Below, piece after piece: positions 25,829 through 35,800 of a stretch of DNA of 64,000 bases. The notes under the pieces were generated by a model. The model was not told the DNA's origin and made no database searches. It saw nothing but the letters and a program-made list of their open reading frames with translations. The DNA is from an uncultured Clostridia bacterium (GTDB taxonomy: Bacteria; Bacillota; Clostridia; Christensenellales; Borkfalkiaceae), in NCBI GenBank assembly GCA_937912025.1, contig CALDOZ010000037.1, forward strand, positions 1 through 64,000, given 5' to 3'. The position numbers and the translations under genes were made by a program. Every line of letters starts with the position of its first letter. Positions within the stretch are counted from its first letter, which is position 1.

Positions 25829-25871
25829 CAATATTTTTAGCAATAATACTTATTAAAAATTAAAAATATTG
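25829..25871. promoter_or_regulatory. Inverted repeat between AraC and GH3 genes
   Basis: CAATATTTTTA and TAAAAATATTG, 11-base perfect arms, 21 bases apart (32-base centre spacing, about three helical turns). The left arm overlaps the regulator's -35 region and the right arm ends at the GH3 -10 (TAAAAT, 25875-25880). Candidate operator of the AraC protein. AT-rich, so chance is possible. Confidence 0.45.
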
Positions 25872-25898
25872 TGTTAAAATAAGTAAAAGAGGTGTAAT

Positions 25899-27527
25899 AT
25901 GATACAAAAAATTCTTAACGAAATGACTTTAGAAGAAAAAGTAGGGCAAATGTGCGTGCCTATTTTGCAATCTGATTATATAACTGACGATATAAAAACT
26001 CAAATTAACGAGTACCACGTTGGTATGATTAGATATTGTCCTGACGCTGAGTTTGATAACGCAAGCGTAGTCGTTGGTAAGCCTAATAAATATTTTAAAC
26101 CCAACGAAACTGCGGAGTTCATTAACGAACTTCAACGCCTTTCAAAACTTCCGCTTATTATATCGGTAGACCAAGAAGGCGGTTGTAGGTCAGACGTAAA
26201 CCGTTGTAACGCTATGGTTTACGCAAGCCATATGTGTTTTGGCGTTGCTGACGACGTTAATTTAACTTATGAAATTTCAAAAGCGACGGCAAAAGAATTT
26301 AAGTCAATGGGAATAAATCAAATACAATCGCCAATATGCGACGTTTTCCGTTACCCAGGTAGACAAACGATGAAAGCGGCGACTTTTGGCGAAGATGCTA
26401 ATCTTGTTTCAAGGCACGTTGTTAGTATGAAGCGTGGCTTTAATGACGGGGGAGTTTTATCTATGGGTAAGCATTTCCCAGGTTACGGCTCAATCGCTAC
26501 CGATGCCCATAAAGGAACTGCCCACGTTATTAAAGACGTTGACGAATTAGAGCGCGAAGATATATTACCTTATAGAAAGTTGGTTGACGACGGTGTTGAC
26601 GGTATTATGATTGGTCACGTTATAGTAGATAAAATAGACGATAAATATCCGGCAACCTTATCAAAAACACTCGTTACAGATTATCTTAGAAAAGACGTTG
26701 GGTTTGAAGGGATAATCATGACAGACGCAATGCGAATGAAAGCCATTCAGGATAATTACGGAACGGGTTACGCTTCAGTTCTTGCAGTTAACGCTGGTTG
26801 TAATTTGGTTTTATTAAGGGGAAATTTCAATCATTTCAAAGAAGGGTACGACGCTATTTTAAAGGCGGTATTAGACGGTGATATTTCCATTCAAACTATT
26901 AACGATAGCGTTATAAGAATTTTAAAAGCAAAACAAAAGTTAGGCTTGTTTGAAAATAGATTTGCCGACCCCGAACTTGCTATTAAAACGGTCGGTTGCG
27001 CCGAGCATCAACAACTTTTGTATAAATTGGCTCAAAAATCCGTTACCGCAGTTAAAAAGACTAATATTCCTTTAAAAGCAAGCGACGACAAAAAAATTAC
27101 GGTAGTAAGCGTAGAGCCACAAAAAATTGTTGCCGCTATGGATGAAAAACAATGCGTTGATATGCTTTACAAAGAAATTTTGGCGTTTAATAAAAATACA
27201 AACGGCATTATAACTAAACTTGATCCAGACGAAGACGATATTAAAAACGCCGTTGAGTTATGTAGTGATAGCGACGTTATTGTATTTGGTTCGTGTAGCG
27301 CTATAATTTTTAAAAACCAAGTTAAACTTTATAACGCTTTAAAGGCACTCAATAAAACGCTAATAGTAGTCGCTATGGAATCCCCTTGCGATATAGAACT
27401 CTTTGACGGTGTTACCGATTACGTTGCAACGTACGGTGTAGCAAGAGATTGGATGAAAGTTGCGTCTAAAGGAATTTTTGGCGAACTTCAATTAAATGCA
27501 AAACCAAGTATAACTTTAAAATATTAA
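25899..27527 (+). CDS. GH3-family glycosidase, NagZ-like
   Basis: 542 residues. An N-terminal TIM barrel (VDQEGGCRSDV; GKHFPGYGSIATDAHKG; MTDAMRMKAI) and a C-terminal alpha/beta domain from about residue 390. The K-H-F-P-G loop with a D-x-H dyad is the NagZ-type acid/base arrangement, and the Asp of MTDAM is the expected nucleophile. NagZ enzymes release beta-N-acetylglucosamine; the GYGS variation leaves substrate uncertain. No signal peptide. AGAGGTG precedes the ATG. The divergent AraC gene is probably its regulator. A terminator follows. Confidence 0.85.
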   Translation: MIQKILNEMTLEEKVGQMCVPILQSDYITDDIKTQINEYHVGMIRYCPDAEFDNASVVVGKPNKYFKPNETAEFINELQRLSKLPLIISVDQEGGCRSDVNRCNAMVYASHMCFGVADDVNLTYEISKATAKEFKSMGINQIQSPICDVFRYPGRQTMKAATFGEDANLVSRHVVSMKRGFNDGGVLSMGKHFPGYGSIATDAHKGTAHVIKDVDELEREDILPYRKLVDDGVDGIMIGHVIVDKIDDKYPATLSKTLVTDYLRKDVGFEGIIMTDAMRMKAIQDNYGTGYASVLAVNAGCNLVLLRGNFNHFKEGYDAILKAVLDGDISIQTINDSVIRILKAKQKLGLFENRFADPELAIKTVGCAEHQQLLYKLAQKSVTAVKKTNIPLKASDDKKITVVSVEPQKIVAAMDEKQCVDMLYKEILAFNKNTNGIITKLDPDEDDIKNAVELCSDSDVIVFGSCSAIIFKNQVKLYNALKALNKTLIVVAMESPCDIELFDGVTDYVATYGVARDWMKVASKGIFGELQLNAKPSITLKY

Positions 27528-27533
27528 ACAAAG

Positions 27534-27567
27534 TGGTTTGATAGCAAAATTGCTATCAAGCCATTTT
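27534..27567 (+). terminator. Terminator after GH3 gene
   Basis: TGGTTTGATAGCAA pairs with TTGCTATCAAGCCA (one G-U or mismatch), with a two-base nominal loop and TTTT tail. Confidence 0.8.
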
Positions 27568-27650
27568 CATTAAAAAGACAATTTTAAAATTGGTATTGAA
27601 TTTTTTGCCGTGATATGTTATAATAAAAATACAAAATTTAGGTGATTAGT

Positions 27651-28229
27651 ATGAATTTTAATTTTTTTGCGTATTTAAATAGAATGAAATATATCAAAAG
27701 ATGGTCGCTTATGCATTCTATGGTAGAAGAAAACGTTATGGAACATACCGAGCAAGTTTCGGTAGTTGCTCACGCATTAGCGGTTATTAAGAATAAAATA
27801 TACGGTGGTAACGTAGATATTGAAAAGGTTTTACTATATGCTCAATATCACGAAACGAGCGAAGTTATTACGGGTGATTTACCAACGCCTATTAAGTATT
27901 TTAATAAAGAAATTAACGGCGCGTATAAAGACCTTGAACGTGGCGCGGAACTAAAACTTTTATCAATGCTACCTAACGAATTAAGATGTGAGTATGAAAA
28001 ATACGTTATGCCCGACGAAGATAGCGAAGAATATGCTATAATGAAGTTTGCTGATAAAATTTCGGCGTATATTAAATGTATTGAAGAAGTAAAGTCTGGC
28101 AATAAAGAGTTTGTAAAAGCAAAACAAACAATTAAAAAAGATTTAGAAAAGTCAGAGCGCGAAGAAGTTAAGTATTTTATTAAAAACGTTTTGCCGTGTT
28201 ATGAATTAACTCTTGATGAACTTGAATAA
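27651..28229 (+). CDS. yfbR: 5'-deoxynucleotidase YfbR-like HD-superfamily protein
   Basis: 192 residues, close to E. coli YfbR in pattern: FFAYLNRMKYIKRWSLM, VMEHTEQVSVVAHALAVIKN, TGDLPTPIKYFN. It hydrolyses deoxynucleoside 5'-monophosphates. The metal-binding HD pair is His67-Glu68 here (YHETSE instead of YHDASE). The ATG at 27651 is preceded by TAGGTGA; a GTG at 27642 overlaps that site. The 3' end lies just before a cytidylate-kinase-like gene, so the pair may serve nucleotide salvage. Confidence 0.85.
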   Translation: MNFNFFAYLNRMKYIKRWSLMHSMVEENVMEHTEQVSVVAHALAVIKNKIYGGNVDIEKVLLYAQYHETSEVITGDLPTPIKYFNKEINGAYKDLERGAELKLLSMLPNELRCEYEKYVMPDEDSEEYAIMKFADKISAYIKCIEEVKSGNKEFVKAKQTIKKDLEKSEREEVKYFIKNVLPCYELTLDELE

Positions 28230-28239
28230 GGAGAAAATT

Positions 28240-28851
28240 ATGATTATTACTATTGGTAGAGAATTTGGTAGCGGTGGTAGAGAAGTAGGTAAACGCTTAG
28301 CAGATGAATTAGGCATTGCTTATTACGATAAAGAAATTATTACCGAGATTGCAAAAGAAAGTGAACTTGATGAAAAATACGTTGAAAACGTTATTGAAAA
28401 AGGTTTACCAGGCTCGTTCTTTTATACGTTTGGTCAATCGTTTGCGCATCCTATTGTTTTTACTGAAAATACAATGATAAACGTTTTAAGCGAGCAACGT
28501 AAAGTAATTATGCGCCTTGCCGAAAAAGACTGCGTTATAGTAGGTAGATGTGCTGACGTTATTTTGAAAGAACAAAAGCCGTTTAGATTATTTGTGTACG
28601 CTGATGAAGAGCATAAAATAGCGCGTTGTCGTCAAAGGGCTAACGAAGGCGAAGTTTATACCGATAAACAACTTATTAGAAAAATGAAAAAAATTGACTC
28701 GGGTAGACGTAAACTTCACTCTATTATGTCTGACGTTCCTTGGGGAGATAAGCGCGGATATGATTTAATGCTTAATACGGGTTGCGCCGATATTAAAAAA
28801 TTAGTATCGCTTGTGGCGGAATATATTAAACATTATTACGGGGTAAATTAA
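28240..28851 (+). CDS. Cytidylate kinase-like P-loop protein
   Basis: 203 residues. P-loop GREFGSGGREVGKRLADEL at residues ~6-24, DKEIITEIAKES, and VGRCADVIL. It is the cytidylate-kinase-like family (AAA_26), distinct from true Cmk; substrates are unproven. TAAGGAG lies upstream of the ATG, 10 bases after the yfbR stop, so the two form an operon. An in-frame ATG at 28213 inside yfbR is unlikely because the Shine-Dalgarno fits 28240. Confidence 0.85.
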   Translation: MIITIGREFGSGGREVGKRLADELGIAYYDKEIITEIAKESELDEKYVENVIEKGLPGSFFYTFGQSFAHPIVFTENTMINVLSEQRKVIMRLAEKDCVIVGRCADVILKEQKPFRLFVYADEEHKIARCRQRANEGEVYTDKQLIRKMKKIDSGRRKLHSIMSDVPWGDKRGYDLMLNTGCADIKKLVSLVAEYIKHYYGVN

Positions 28852-28864
28852 TAATTAAATAATT

Positions 28865-28905
28865 AAAAACAACCGCAAACGTTTTAGCGTTTTGCGGTTG
28901 TTTTT
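28865..28905. terminator. Bidirectional terminator
   Basis: AAAAACAACCGCAAA pairs with TTTGCGGTTGTTTTT (15 bp), with an inner ACG/CGT helix. It separates convergent genes and carries T-runs on both strands. Confidence 0.9.
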
Positions 28906-28908
28906 ATG

Positions 28909-29658
28909 TTATTTGTTTTCAAATTTGCCTAAATTAGTCGCCGTTTTTTCAAAAATAATGTTGTGCGCGTATTTTTCCGCCTTTAAAACGTCGGCGTCAG
29001 TTTTAATTGTAAAAGTTACAACGTAATAATTTTTAGAATATTTTTGATTTATTTCTAAGTCGTCAATACTCTCGTTTAAAAAGTCTAATTTAATAAAATG
29101 CTTAAAGCCGAAATGAGTCATAAAACTCATAACAATTTTAGGAACGTTCATACCGTTAACACGAGTTGTAAGTACGCCCCTTAAAAATTCAGGCGCAATT
29201 TTTTCAAACCTTTTAACTATAATTGGGTTAAAACTTTGAACGGCAAATTGACCTTTATAATTTCTTAAACAATCGGTAATTTTTTGTTCTATGCCTTTAC
29301 GCTTTTTTTGGTCTTTAACTTCAACTAAAATAGGCGTTCTACCGTCAACGAAATTTAAAAACTCTTCAAAAGTCATAATAGGGTATTCTTTACCACACGG
29401 GCGAAGAGTTTTAATCTCTTCATAAGTCATTTCGCGCACGTCTTTATCAACACCGCAAACTCTTAGCGCGTTATTATCGTGATAACAAAATAATACTCCG
29501 TCGCTACTCATTTGAACGTCCATTTCAATAGCGTAGCCGTGCTTAATTGCTTGTTCGTAAGCGGGCATAGTGTTTTCTGGATAATTATCGTCAAACAACC
29601 CTCTATGCGCAATAGGAACGTTAATAAGCCAATGGTCACTTGTTAATCTACCTTTCAT
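28909..29658 (-). CDS. Glycerophosphodiester phosphodiesterase
   Basis: 249 residues. GDPD TIM barrel: IAHRG near residue 16, PENTMPAYEQAI, IEMDVQMSSDG, CYHDN (metal ligands and catalytic histidines), ILVEVKDQ. It hydrolyses deacylated phospholipids to glycerol-3-phosphate. No signal peptide, so a cytoplasmic enzyme of the UgpQ type. TTGGAG Shine-Dalgarno upstream. Own promoter. Confidence 0.93.
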   Translation of the reverse strand: MKGRLTSDHWLINVPIAHRGLFDDNYPENTMPAYEQAIKHGYAIEMDVQMSSDGVLFCYHDNNALRVCGVDKDVREMTYEEIKTLRPCGKEYPIMTFEEFLNFVDGRTPILVEVKDQKKRKGIEQKITDCLRNYKGQFAVQSFNPIIVKRFEKIAPEFLRGVLTTRVNGMNVPKIVMSFMTHFGFKHFIKLDFLNESIDDLEINQKYSKNYYVVTFTIKTDADVLKAEKYAHNIIFEKTATNLGKFENK

Positions 29659-29687
29659 AAAAACTCCAAAATAAAATTTATATTTTA

Positions 29688-29716
29688 ATTATATAACAAA
29701 AACGTGCAATTTACAA
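29688..29716 (-). promoter_or_regulatory. Promoter for glycerophosphodiesterase
   Basis: Minus strand TTGTAA (29716-29711), 17 bases, TATAAT (29693-29688). Confidence 0.65.
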
Positions 29717-29801
29717 TCAAAATTACGCGTATTATCAGTATTTTCAAAAGTTTTAAAAAAAATTAACGTAAATATAACGTAATTTTAATTAGTGTATCTA
29801 C

Positions 29802-29830
29802 TTGATATTTTTGCAATTATATAGTACAAT
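29802..29830 (+). promoter_or_regulatory. Promoter for lepA-hemW-dnaE operon
   Basis: TTGATA, 17 bases, TACAAT. It leaves a leader of about 58 bases before the lepA ATG at 29895. Confidence 0.6.
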
Positions 29831-29894
29831 ATTTAGGTATATCAATACCTATGGTATTGTTGTAGTTTATAAAGTTAAATTAGGAAATATATTA

Positions 29895-31715
29895 ATGGCA
29901 ATTACTAAAAAAGAAAATATTAGAAATTTTTGCATAATAGCGCATATTGACCACGGTAAATCAACCTTAGCCGATAGACTTATTGAGATGACGGGGCAAG
30001 TTGCCGAGCGTGATATGGAAGCCCAACTTTTAGACTCAATGGATCTTGAGCGTGAAAGGGGCATTACTATAAAACTTACGCCAGTAAGAATGTCATATAC
30101 TGCTAAAGACGGCAAAAATTATATTTTTAATTTAATAGATACTCCTGGTCACGTTGACTTTACTTACGAAGTTTCGCGTAGTTTAAAAGCGTGCGAGGGC
30201 GCAATTTTAATAGTTGACGCGTCGCAAGGTATTCAAGCGCAAACTCTTGCAAACGTATACTTAGCGCTAGATAGTAATCTTGAAATTATGCCAGTTATTA
30301 ATAAGGTTGACTTGTTGTCGGCAGATCCAGACGCAACCGCCAAAGAGATTGAAGACGTTATTGGGCTTGACGGCACTAACGCGCCGAGAATATCTGCTAA
30401 AAACGGATTGAATATCGGTGACGTTTTAGAAAGAATAGTAACGGAAATTCCTTGTCCGTCAGGTGATGATGAAGCGCCGTTAAAAGCGCTTATTTTCGAT
30501 AGTTATTACGATAATTTTAGAGGCGTAATACTTTTCGTTAGAATTTTTGACGGTGAAGTTAAAACGGGTACTAAAATTAAAACTTTTATGTCGGACAAAA
30601 CTTTCGACGTTGTCGAAGTTGGAACGTTCAATCCTGAACTTCGCGCTAAAACTTCGCTTGTGTCTGGCGAAGTTGGTTACATTGCCGCGTCAATTAAATC
30701 TATTAGCGATATTGAAGTTGGCGATACGGTCTTTGACGTAAACAACCCAATATCAGAGCCACTTCCTGGCTATAAAAAGGTGCAACCCGTTGTGTTTAGC
30801 GGTATTTATCCGCTTGACGGTTCTAAATTTAACGACCTTAAAGAAGCATTATTAAAATTAAAATTAAACGACGCCGCTCTTACTTTCGAGCCTGATAACT
30901 CGGTAGCGCTCGGTTTTGGTTTTAGATGCGGATTTTTAGGTCTGCTTCATATGGAAATTATTCAAGAACGCTTAGAAAGAGAGTTCGGTCTTGATATTAT
31001 TACGACAGCGCCGTCCGTTTCGTACATCGTACATAAAACTGACGGGGAAGTATTTACCGTAGAAAATCCAAGTAAATTACCACCGGTAACGGAAATTGAT
31101 TATATAGAAGAGCCTATAATTAAGGCTAACGTTTACACTCCGCCAGAATTTGTCGGCGCGATAATGGAACTTTGTCAAGAAAAACGCTGCAACTTTATCG
31201 ATATGGTGTATATTGATGATAAACGCGTAAAAATGAATTATATTTTACCGCTTAACGAAATAGTTTTCGACTTTTTTGACGGGTTAAAATCAAGAACTCG
31301 CGGTTACGCGTCGTTTGATTATGAAGTTGACGGGTATAAAAAATCAGACCTTGTTAAACTTGATATGCTTTTAAACGGCGAAGTGTGCGACGCGCTTTCA
31401 CTTATCGTTCATAAAGATAAAGCATACCCAAGAGGTAGAGCGATAGCCGAAAAGTTAAAAGACGTTATTCCACGCCAAATGTTTGAAATTCCAATTCAAG
31501 CGGCAGTCGGGGGAAAAGTCATTGCGCGTGAAACTGTAAAAGCGCTTAGAAAAGACGTTCTTGCTAAGTGTTACGGTGGCGATATTACGCGTAAAAAGAA
31601 ACTTTTAGAAAAACAAAAAGAAGGCAAAAAGAAAATGAGACAGTTAGGCTCGGTTGAAATACCGTCGGAAGCCTTTATGTCAATACTTAAAATTGACAGT
31701 TCAGAAAGAAAATAA
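29895..31715 (+). CDS. lepA: Elongation factor 4 (LepA)
   Basis: 606 residues, the usual length. Translational GTPase that acts on the ribosome during initiation or stalled elongation. G1 AHIDHGKST at residues 16-24, the G3 DTPGHVDF, the G4 NKVD. The LepA-specific C-terminal domain has [17 protein letters not shown] sequence and ends with the GSVEIP ... AFMSIL tail. The ATG at 29895 with AGGAA upstream fits the family start; an in-frame start at 29802 overlaps the promoter. hemW follows after 19 bases. Confidence 0.96.
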   Translation: MAITKKENIRNFCIIAHIDHGKSTLADRLIEMTGQVAERDMEAQLLDSMDLERERGITIKLTPVRMSYTAKDGKNYIFNLIDTPGHVDFTYEVSRSLKACEGAILIVDASQGIQAQTLANVYLALDSNLEIMPVINKVDLLSADPDATAKEIEDVIGLDGTNAPRISAKNGLNIGDVLERIVTEIPCPSGDDEAPLKALIFDSYYDNFRGVILFVRIFDGEVKTGTKIKTFMSDKTFDVVEVGTFNPELRAKTSLVSGEVGYIAASIKSISDIEVGDTVFDVNNPISEPLPGYKKVQPVVFSGIYPLDGSKFNDLKEALLKLKLNDAALTFEPDNSVALGFGFRCGFLGLLHMEIIQERLEREFGLDIITTAPSVSYIVHKTDGEVFTVENPSKLPPVTEIDYIEEPIIKANVYTPPEFVGAIMELCQEKRCNFIDMVYIDDKRVKMNYILPLNEIVFDFFDGLKSRTRGYASFDYEVDGYKKSDLVKLDMLLNGEVCDALSLIVHKDKAYPRGRAIAEKLKDVIPRQMFEIPIQAAVGGKVIARETVKALRKDVLAKCYGGDITRKKKLLEKQKEGKKKMRQLGSVEIPSEAFMSILKIDSSERK

Positions 31716-31734
31716 GTAATATTTAGGAGTTTTT

Positions 31735-32847
31735 ATGCCCGGAATTTACGTTCACGTTCCATTTTGTAAAAGTAAATGCACTTATTGCGATTTTGCGTCT
31801 TTTCCCCGTGAAATAGGAAAGGCGGAAGCGTATTTTGCGTGCTTATATAAAGAAATTAAAGGTAGAAGCGAAAGTTTAAAGCATCTTACCTTTGATACTA
31901 TATATTTTGGTGGTGGAACGCCGAGTTTTGTAGATGCTAAATTTATTTACGGCGCAATGAAACAAATTGCCACTACTTTTAGCGTAAAACCAAGCGCCGA
32001 AATTACTCTTGAAGTTAACCCGGGAACTATTGACGAAGAAAAATTAAAAGTATATAAAAACGCTGGTATTAACCGTTTTAGTATAGGTTTGCAATCGGCA
32101 AACGATAAAGCGTTAAAAACTCTTAATAGAATTCATAACGTAGACGATTTTAAAAAAGCAGTTACTCTTCTTAGCGATTACAATGTTTCAGTCGACGTTA
32201 TGATAGGACTTCCCGGCGAAGATTTTTTAGACGTTAAAAACACTATTGAACTTGCAACTTCGTATAAAAACGTTAATCATATTTCGCTATACGCTTTAAA
32301 AGCCGAAGAAGGTACGCCAATGTTTACAAAATATTTAAACGGCGAATTACCGTCTGACGACGAAGTTGCCGATATTTACGATAGCGCTTGTAAACTTTTA
32401 AAAGAAAAAGGGTATAATAGATACGAAGTATCTAATTTTAGTAAAGAAGGCTACCGTTCAAAACACAACCTTAATTATTGGAAGCGTGGCGAATACATAG
32501 GCTTTGGCGTGGGCGCATCGTCGTTTATATCGGGTAGGCGTTTTACCAACACCGAAAGTATTGACGAGTACGTTCACTGCATTTTAAACAACCGCGTAGC
32601 CGAAGTTTTTTCAGAAGAAGTAAACGGTCAAGACGCTAAAGGCGAGTTTGTAATGCTTGGGTTAAGAACGAGTGACGGTATTAACCTTGCCGAGTATAAA
32701 AAAATATTTGGTACTACTTTTAAAAACGATTTTAAAGATGCGTTAATTAAAAATAAAAACTATCTTCAAATTAAAGGGCAAAACGTAAGCATAAAAGAAG
32801 AATATTTATACGTTCAAAATACTATTTTAGTTGATTTTATAGGATAA
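31735..32847 (+). CDS. hemW: Radical SAM protein HemW
   Basis: 370 residues. C11-x3-C15-x2-C18 (PFCKSKCTYCDF) holds the 4Fe-4S cluster; FGGGTPSF and the EVNPGTID strand are typical. The C-terminal HemN-like domain contains HNLNYWKRGEYIGFG. HemW proteins are heme chaperones and not coproporphyrinogen oxidases, and the gene usually follows lepA as here. TAGGAG Shine-Dalgarno. dnaE starts 6 bases later. Confidence 0.93.
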   Translation: MPGIYVHVPFCKSKCTYCDFASFPREIGKAEAYFACLYKEIKGRSESLKHLTFDTIYFGGGTPSFVDAKFIYGAMKQIATTFSVKPSAEITLEVNPGTIDEEKLKVYKNAGINRFSIGLQSANDKALKTLNRIHNVDDFKKAVTLLSDYNVSVDVMIGLPGEDFLDVKNTIELATSYKNVNHISLYALKAEEGTPMFTKYLNGELPSDDEVADIYDSACKLLKEKGYNRYEVSNFSKEGYRSKHNLNYWKRGEYIGFGVGASSFISGRRFTNTESIDEYVHCILNNRVAEVFSEEVNGQDAKGEFVMLGLRTSDGINLAEYKKIFGTTFKNDFKDALIKNKNYLQIKGQNVSIKEEYLYVQNTILVDFIG

Positions 32848-32853
32848 AACAAA

Positions 32854-35800
32854 ATGAAAGAATTCGTTCATTTACATCTTCATACCGAATATTCTTTATT
32901 AGACGGTATGGCTAATATATCAAAGGTAACAAAGCGCGCAAAAGCGCTTGGCATGCCTGCTATTGCAATGACCGACCACGGTAATATGTACGGCGCGGTT
33001 GCCTTTTTTGATGCTTGTACTGCATGTGGCATCAAACCTATTTTTGGTACTGAGTTTTACGTTTGCGACGATTTGACTTCACGCGGTAAAGTTAAAACAG
33101 ATGATGCAGAAGGCGGATATAAAGACCGTAGGCACTTAGTTTTGCTTGCTAAAAACGAAGAAGGCTATAAAACTTTATCATTATTAAACGCCATTGCTTT
33201 TCGCGACGGATTTTATTATAAACCGCGTATTGACTTAAAAACGCTTGCCGAGCATCACGAAGGATTAATTTGTTTATCTGCTTGCGTTGGCGGTGATATT
33301 CCTCAAGCAATACTCCGTCACGACTATAAAAAAGCCGAAGAATTAGTGGTGTTTTTTAAAGGGTTATTTGGTGAAGATTTTTATCTTGAAATTCAAAATC
33401 ACGGACTCGAAGAACAAATATTAGTAAACTCTTACTTGCGTTCATACGCTAAAAAGTATAACGTTAAACTCGTTGCTACTAACGACGTTCACTATATTGA
33501 TAAAAGCGACGCGTCAATTCACGACGTTTTAATGTGTGTTCAAACAAGTTCTAAAATAGATTCTCCTAACAGAATGAAAATGCCTTGCGACGAGTTTTAT
33601 CTTAAAACGTACGACGAAATGCTTGAAGCATTCCCAGACGACGAAGACGCTCTCGCAACCACTTTAGAAATTGCAAATAAGTGTAATTTTGGTTTTACCT
33701 ACGGTAATTACATGTTCCCAAGGTACGTTCCTGAAAACGGCGACGACCCAATGACGTATATAAATAAACTCATTGATAAGGGCATAAAAGAAAAATGCGG
33801 TGGCGTTAGAACAAAGGTAATTGACGACCGTATAAATATGGAATTATCCGTAATTTCTAAACAAGGATTTATTGAATATTACTTAATAGTTTGGGATTAT
33901 ATTAACGCTGCAAGACAAATGGGTATTTCAGTAGGTCCTGGCCGTGGTAGTGGTGCAGGTTCAATGGTTGCTTACTTAATTGGTATAACCGACATTGACC
34001 CTCTTAAATACGACCTTTACTTTGAGCGTTTTTTAAACTCAGAGCGTGTATCCGCTCCCGACTTTGACGTTGACTTTGAAGACTCACGCCGTCAAGAAGT
34101 TATTGATTACGTTCGTAGAAAGTACGGTGACGATAGAGTTGCTAAAATTATAACTTTCGGCACTATGGCGGCAAAAAACGCCATTAAAGATATAGGTAGA
34201 GCGTTAAACGTTCCTTACGCTGAAACTGACAAAATTACTAAGGCGATACCTAATAAAGTTGTTAAAAACGGCGTAACGCTTGAAATTAAAAGACCTAATA
34301 TTTTAGAAAAAGTATTTGGATTTTATCAGCCTAGCGAAAAGGAAATTAAAGACGGTATTACCGATTATTCAGTTCCAGAACTCGTTCAAATGTATCGTGA
34401 AAGCGACGAAGTTAAGCGCGTAGTTGATATTGCAATGCGCCTTGAAGATATGCCACGTCAGTCAAGCACGCACGCTTGCGGTGTTATTATTGGTCACGAT
34501 ATTTTAGATAAGCACATGCCACTATCAAGAAACGGCGAAGATATTACCACGCAGTATACGGGCGTCGAACTTGAACACCTCGGATTTTTAAAGATGGACT
34601 TTTTAGGTCTTAGAAACCTATCCGATATTAAGATGGCTATTGAATACGTTAAAGAAAACCACGGTATAGACGTTGTTTTTGATAGAAACGGTTATGATGA
34701 TAAAGGAGTTTACGAACTTATATCGTCGGGTAACACAACGGCAATTTTCCAAATAGAATCAAGTGGATTTAAAGACTTCTTGTCAAGACTTAAACCGTCT
34801 TGCCTTGAAGATATAGTTGCCGCCGTTTCTCTATATCGTCCTGGACCTATGGATTCGATAGGTAAGTTTATCGACTATAAACATAACCCATCAAAAATTA
34901 AATACGCGCACCCACATTTAGAGCCTATTTTAAAATCAACGTACGGTTGTATAGTGTACCAAGAGCAAGTTATGAGAATTGTTCAAGACTTAGCAGGTTA
35001 CACTTTAGGTCAAGCGGACAACGTTCGTAGAATGATGGGTAAAAAGAAAGTTGCCGAAATGGAAAAGGAAGAAAAAACCTTTATTCACGGTAAGCCTGAG
35101 CAAGTTGATAGTCACGGCAAAGTTAGTAGAGCCATTGACGGTTGCTTAAAGCGTGGCGTTCCTGAAGACGTTGCTAAGCAAATTTGGGCGGAAATGAAAG
35201 ACTTTGCAAAATACGCTTTCAATAAATCTCACGCCGCCGCGTACTCGCTCGTTACTTATCAAACGGCGTACCTTAAATGTTATTACCGTCCTGAATTTTT
35301 AACGGCGGTATTAAACAACAGAATTACGAATATTACCGAAATTGAAAATTACGTTTCGTACGCTAAAGAAGAAAATATACCCGTTCTTCAGCCTGATATT
35401 AACGAAAGTAAAACGCTATTTTCCGTTAAAGATGGTAAGATTAGATACGGTTTATCGGCGGTAAAGGGCGTTGGTATTTCAGTTATTGACGAAATTATTG
35501 CCGAACGTGATAAAAACGGTAAGTTTAAATCGTTTGAAGATTTTGCTAAGCGTTGTATAAAGCACGTTAATAAGCGTTTAGTTGAAAACTTAATTTATGC
35601 CGGAGCGTTTGATTGCTTTAAAGTTTATAGAAGTCGATTAATCGCCGTTTATGATGAAGTTTTAGATAAAGCGCAATCAATGCAAAAAGAAAAAGACAGC
35701 GGTATAATTAGTATTTTTGAACTTTTAGGCGAAAGTGAGGATATAGTAGTTAAGTATCCAGACATTGCCGAATACGATAATAAAACTAAACTATCTTTTG

